This document shows, piece after piece, positions 61,037 to 64,000 of a DNA stretch of 64,000 bases (position 1 is the first letter of the stretch; every line of letters starts with the position of its first letter). Below the pieces are notes generated by a model. It was given only the letters and a program-made list of their open reading frames with translations, was not told the DNA's origin and did not search any database. The stretch comes from Variovorax sp. 679 (GTDB lineage: Bacteria > Pseudomonadota > Gammaproteobacteria > Burkholderiales > Burkholderiaceae_C): NCBI RefSeq assembly GCF_003952185.1, contig NZ_RXFS01000006.1, positions 372,001-436,000 of the forward strand, written 5' to 3'. Position numbers and translations under genes: made by a program.

Positions 61037-63085
61037 TCAAGCGGGCTGGGGCTCGGCCATGCCCTGATGTCGCAGCAGCGCATCAAGCTGGGGCTCGCGG
61101 CCACGGAAGGCCTTGAACGAGTCCATGGCGCTGCGGCTGCCGCCGGCCTCCAGGATGGCCTGGCGGTACTTGCGGCCGGTTTCGATGTTCGGCTCGCCGT
61201 TGGTGCCCACGGTTTCCTCGAAGGCCGCATAGGCGTCGGCGCTCAGCACCTCGGCCCACTTGTAGCTGTAGTAGCCGGCCGCGTAGCCGCCCGAGAAGAT
61301 GTGGCTGAAGGTATTCGGCGTGCGGCTGAACGGAGGCGATGGCATCACCGCCACCTCGTCGCGCACCTTGCCCAGCAGCGCCATCACCTCGCCGGCCTTG
61401 GCGGTGGCGGCGTGGTACTCGGTGTGCAGCAGCATGTCGAACAGCGAGAACTCGATCTGGCGCAGCGTCTGCAGGCCGCTCTGGAAGTTCTTGGCCGCCG
61501 TCATCTTGTCGAACAGCGCGCGCGGCAGCGGCTCGCCGGTGTCGACGTGGGCGGTCATGTGCTTGAGCACGTCCCACTCCCAGCAGAAGTTCTCCATGAA
61601 CTGGCTCGGCAGCTCGACCGCGTCCCACTCGACGCCGCTGATGCCCGAGACATCGCGCTCGTTCACCTGCGTGAGCATGTGGTGCAGGCCGTGGCCGAAC
61701 TCGTGGAAGAGAGTGGTCACGTCGTCGTGCGTGAGCAGCGGCGGCTTGCCGTCGACGCCGCTGGCGAAGTTGCACACCAGTTGCGCGACCGGCGTCTGCA
61801 GCGCGCCGTTGTCGGGGCGCAGCCAGCGGGCGCGGACGTCGTCCATCCATGCGCCGCCGCGCTTGGCGGCGCGGGCGGACGGGTCGAGATAGAACTGGCC
61901 GACCTTCTGGCCCGCACGCTCGATGCGGTAGAACTCGACGCTCGGGTGCCACGTGGGCGCCGAGTCGCGGCGGATCGACACCTCGAACAGCGTCTCGACG
62001 ATCTTGAACAGTCCGGCCATGACTTTCGGCGCCGGGAAATACTGCTTCACTTCCTGCTCGCTGAAGGCATAGCGCGCTTCCTTGAGCTTCTCGCCGATGT
62101 AGCTCCAGTCCCAGGGCTGCGGATCGGCAATGCTCAACTGCTCGGCCGCGAAGACCCGCAGGTCGGCGAGATCGCGCTCGCCATAGGGCCGGGCCTTGGT
62201 CGCGAGATCGCGCAGGAACTTCACGACCTGCTCGGGCGATTCGGCCATCTTCGGAACGACCGAGAGTTCGCCGTAGTTCCTGTAGCCAAGCAGCTTGGCT
62301 TCTTCCTCGCGCAGCGCGAGGATCTCGGTGATGAGCGTGGTGTTGTCGAAGGCCGCGTCGCCGAACTCGCTGGCCCGCGTGACGTAGGCGCGGTAGAGCT
62401 TCTCGCGCAGTTCGCTGCTTCTGGCGAACTGCATCACCGGCAGGTAGCACGGCATCTTCAGCGTGAGCTTGTAGCCTTCCTTGCCGTCGGCTTCGGCGGC
62501 CGCGCGCGCGGCGCTCACCACGTCCTCGGGCACGCCTTCGAGCTCGCCGAGCGAGGCGTAGTAGGCGAAGGCATCGGTGGCGTCGAGCGCGTTCTCGCTG
62601 AACTTCTGGCTCAGCTCGGCCTGGCGTTCCTGGATGTCGGCGAAGCGCTTCTTGGCCTCGCCCTGCAGCTCGGCACCGCCAAGCACGAAGTTGCGCACTG
62701 CGTTGCTGTGCGCCTGGCGCTGCTCGGCGTTGAGCGTGGCGACGTCGATGGCCTTGTACTTGGCGTACAGGCGCTCGTCGGAGCCCAGCCGGGTCCAGAA
62801 GGCGGTGACGCGCGGCATCGCCTCGTTGTAGGCGGCGCGCAGCTCGGGCGTGTCGGCCACGGCGTTGAGATGGCCAACGGCGCCCCAGGCGCGGCTGAAG
62901 CGTTCGGAGGCCACGTCGAGCACCTTGGAGATCGCGTTCCAGTCGGCGGGAAATTCCGGCGCGGTCACGGTCTGCAGCGCGGCCTCGGCATCGGCCAGCA
63001 GCGCATCGACGGCGGGCGACACGTGCTCCGGCTTCATCTTGTCGAACAGAGGGAGATCGGTGAAATCGAGGAGCGGGTTTGTCAT
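61037..63085 (-). CDS. prlC: M3-family oligopeptidase A
   Basis: A 682-residue thimet-type zinc metallopeptidase. The HEXXH motif is LFHEFGHGLHH (461-471), with the third ligand Glu in SGISGVEWDAVELPSQFMENFCWE and the late GGYAAGYYSYKWAEVLSADAY substrate block. It degrades short peptides, including signal-peptide remnants, in the cytoplasm. Start ATG 63085 (MTNPLLDFTDLPLF) is chosen; the longer open frame upstream has non-family sequence. Confidence 0.93.
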   Translation of the reverse strand: MTNPLLDFTDLPLFDKMKPEHVSPAVDALLADAEAALQTVTAPEFPADWNAISKVLDVASERFSRAWGAVGHLNAVADTPELRAAYNEAMPRVTAFWTRLGSDERLYAKYKAIDVATLNAEQRQAHSNAVRNFVLGGAELQGEAKKRFADIQERQAELSQKFSENALDATDAFAYYASLGELEGVPEDVVSAARAAAEADGKEGYKLTLKMPCYLPVMQFARSSELREKLYRAYVTRASEFGDAAFDNTTLITEILALREEEAKLLGYRNYGELSVVPKMAESPEQVVKFLRDLATKARPYGERDLADLRVFAAEQLSIADPQPWDWSYIGEKLKEARYAFSEQEVKQYFPAPKVMAGLFKIVETLFEVSIRRDSAPTWHPSVEFYRIERAGQKVGQFYLDPSARAAKRGGAWMDDVRARWLRPDNGALQTPVAQLVCNFASGVDGKPPLLTHDDVTTLFHEFGHGLHHMLTQVNERDVSGISGVEWDAVELPSQFMENFCWEWDVLKHMTAHVDTGEPLPRALFDKMTAAKNFQSGLQTLRQIEFSLFDMLLHTEYHAATAKAGEVMALLGKVRDEVAVMPSPPFSRTPNTFSHIFSGGYAAGYYSYKWAEVLSADAYAAFEETVGTNGEPNIETGRKYRQAILEAGGSRSAMDSFKAFRGREPQLDALLRHQGMAEPQPA

Positions 63086-63184
63086 TGGAAAAATCCTGTT
63101 CGAGCTGACGGGACCATTTCGGGAGCCGCTGCGGAACCGCCCGGAAAGGCGGCTGCAGGCAGCGGGCAAGCGACAGTCTGATTC

Positions 63185-64000
63185 TTATCTTGCGGCGCGC
63201 TCTGCCGCTTCAAGGGTGTTGACCAGCAGCATGGCGCGCGTCATCGGGCCCACGCCACCGGGCACGGGCGTGATCCAGCCTGCCACTTCCTTCACGCCGT
63301 CGAAATCGACGTCGCCGGCGAGCTTGCCATCCGGCTTGCGGTTCATGCCCACGTCGATGACGACCGCGCCGGGCTTCACCATGTCGGCGGTCAGGAGGTC
63401 GAGCTTGCCCACCGCCGCGACGATCACGTCGGCCTGGCGCGTGATGGCGCCCAGGTCTTTCGTAGCGCTGTGGCAGATGGTCACGGTGGCGCTCTTGGCG
63501 AGCAGCATCATGGCCATCGGCTTGCCGACGATGTTGCTGCGGCCGATGACCACGGCATGCTTGCCGCGCAGGTCATAGCCGATGGACTCGAGCATCTTCA
63601 TGCAGCCGTGCGGCGTGCAGGGCCAGAAGCCGGGCGCACCGGTCATCAGCGCGCCTGCGCTGGCGACGTGGAAGCCGTCGACATCCTTGGCCGGCGAGAT
63701 CGTCTCGATGACCTTCTGGCTGTCCATGTGCTTGGGCAGCGGCAGCTGGACCAGGATGCCGTGCACCTTCGGGTCGTCGTTGAGCGTGCGGACGCGGGCC
63801 AGCAGGTCGGCCTCGCTCATGTCGGCGGGGTAGGTCTCGAGCGTGGCGTCGAGGCCGGTCTGGGCGCTGTCGTTGACCTTGTGCTTCGTGTAGACCTGGC
63901 TGGCCGGGTCTTCGCCCACGAGGATGATGGAAAGGGCGGGATTCACGCCACGGGCCTTGAGTGCGGCGGTGCGGCCGGACACCTCGGCGCGGATGGTTTT
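63185..64000 (-). CDS. folD: Methylenetetrahydrofolate dehydrogenase/cyclohydrolase (5' partial)
   Basis: The frame is open to the window end, where it begins KTIRAEVSGRTAALK, so about 15-20 residues are missing. It has the catalytic Lys/Tyr region SQVYTKHK, GILVQLPLPKHMD, PCTPHGCMKML, the NADP-binding VVIGRSNIVGKPMAMMLL and C-terminal TPVPGGVGPMTRAMLL. It converts methylene-THF to formyl-THF for purine and formyl-Met synthesis. It is a single-gene unit upstream of prlC on the same strand, 99 bases apart. Confidence 0.95.
   Translation of the reverse strand, partial: KTIRAEVSGRTAALKARGVNPALSIILVGEDPASQVYTKHKVNDSAQTGLDATLETYPADMSEADLLARVRTLNDDPKVHGILVQLPLPKHMDSQKVIETISPAKDVDGFHVASAGALMTGAPGFWPCTPHGCMKMLESIGYDLRGKHAVVIGRSNIVGKPMAMMLLAKSATVTICHSATKDLGAITRQADVIVAAVGKLDLLTADMVKPGAVVIDVGMNRKPDGKLAGDVDFDGVKEVAGWITPVPGGVGPMTRAMLLVNTLEAAERAAR

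Overview
The window is a GC-rich chromosomal segment from a betaproteobacterium. The best fit is the Comamonadaceae, close to Variovorax. That placement is inferred from composition, protein style and gene content (an iscR-iscS-iscU-iscA-hscB-hscA-fdx operon, intracellular PhaZ, methylmalonyl-CoA and propionyl-CoA enzymes, many catabolic cassettes each with its own regulator); no search was run. Coding density is high. No insertion sequence, prophage, CRISPR array or rRNA was seen, and no gene-free stretch exceeds 300 bases. The first gene (acetolactate synthase-like) and the last gene (folD) run off the window edges.

1-13.5 kb is accessory metabolism and regulation. It holds an orphan acetolactate synthase-type enzyme, a CPA1 Na+/H+ antiporter, a Tat-type haloperoxidase-like hydrolase under an OhrR/MarR regulator with matching palindromic operators, an AraC regulator divergent from a class II aldolase plus MHS transporter pair, an exported heme-motif protein, a single-domain response regulator, and a TetR-SnoaL-acyl-CoA synthetase cassette with an operator inside its promoter.

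13.6-24.6 kb is one divergent cluster around a LacI-type regulator with two candidate operators. The left arm encodes two DapA-like lyases, an ABC ATPase and a DUF3830-like protein. The right arm encodes a tautomerase, acyl-CoA dehydrogenase, fused CoA-transferase, MaoC hydratase, solute-binding protein, permease and a hydantoinase/dihydropyrimidinase. Together they look like uptake, ring opening, CoA activation and beta-oxidation-like breakdown of an unidentified cyclic amide or ureide. This is the best candidate for an undescribed system.

24.8-31.4 kb carries dusA, an IclR regulator, a small operon (Ser-rich exported protein, DUF2145, short membrane peptide, degenerate response regulator), a DUF3313 lipoprotein divergent from a TetR regulator, and a GntR regulator. 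31.5-40.4 kb is a propionate/methylmalonyl-CoA operon: mutase, GNAT, MeaB GTPase, PccB, PccA, then bioB (the cofactor for PccA) and a VOC protein that may be the epimerase. An Lrp regulator, two exporters, an orphan RnfB-like ferredoxin, PhaZ and an aromatic/aspartate aminotransferase follow.

46-54.8 kb is housekeeping: uvrB, the isc operon with a structured leader and an internal terminator-like hairpin, dnaQ, tRNA-Val(CAC) and a strong terminator. 54.8-64 kb contains an amidase/lipoprotein pair resembling effector and immunity, a FAD oxidoreductase, a DUF883 protein with a YqjE-YqjK fusion, pyrD, rpiA, a DUF4124-glutaredoxin protein, an M3 oligopeptidase and folD.
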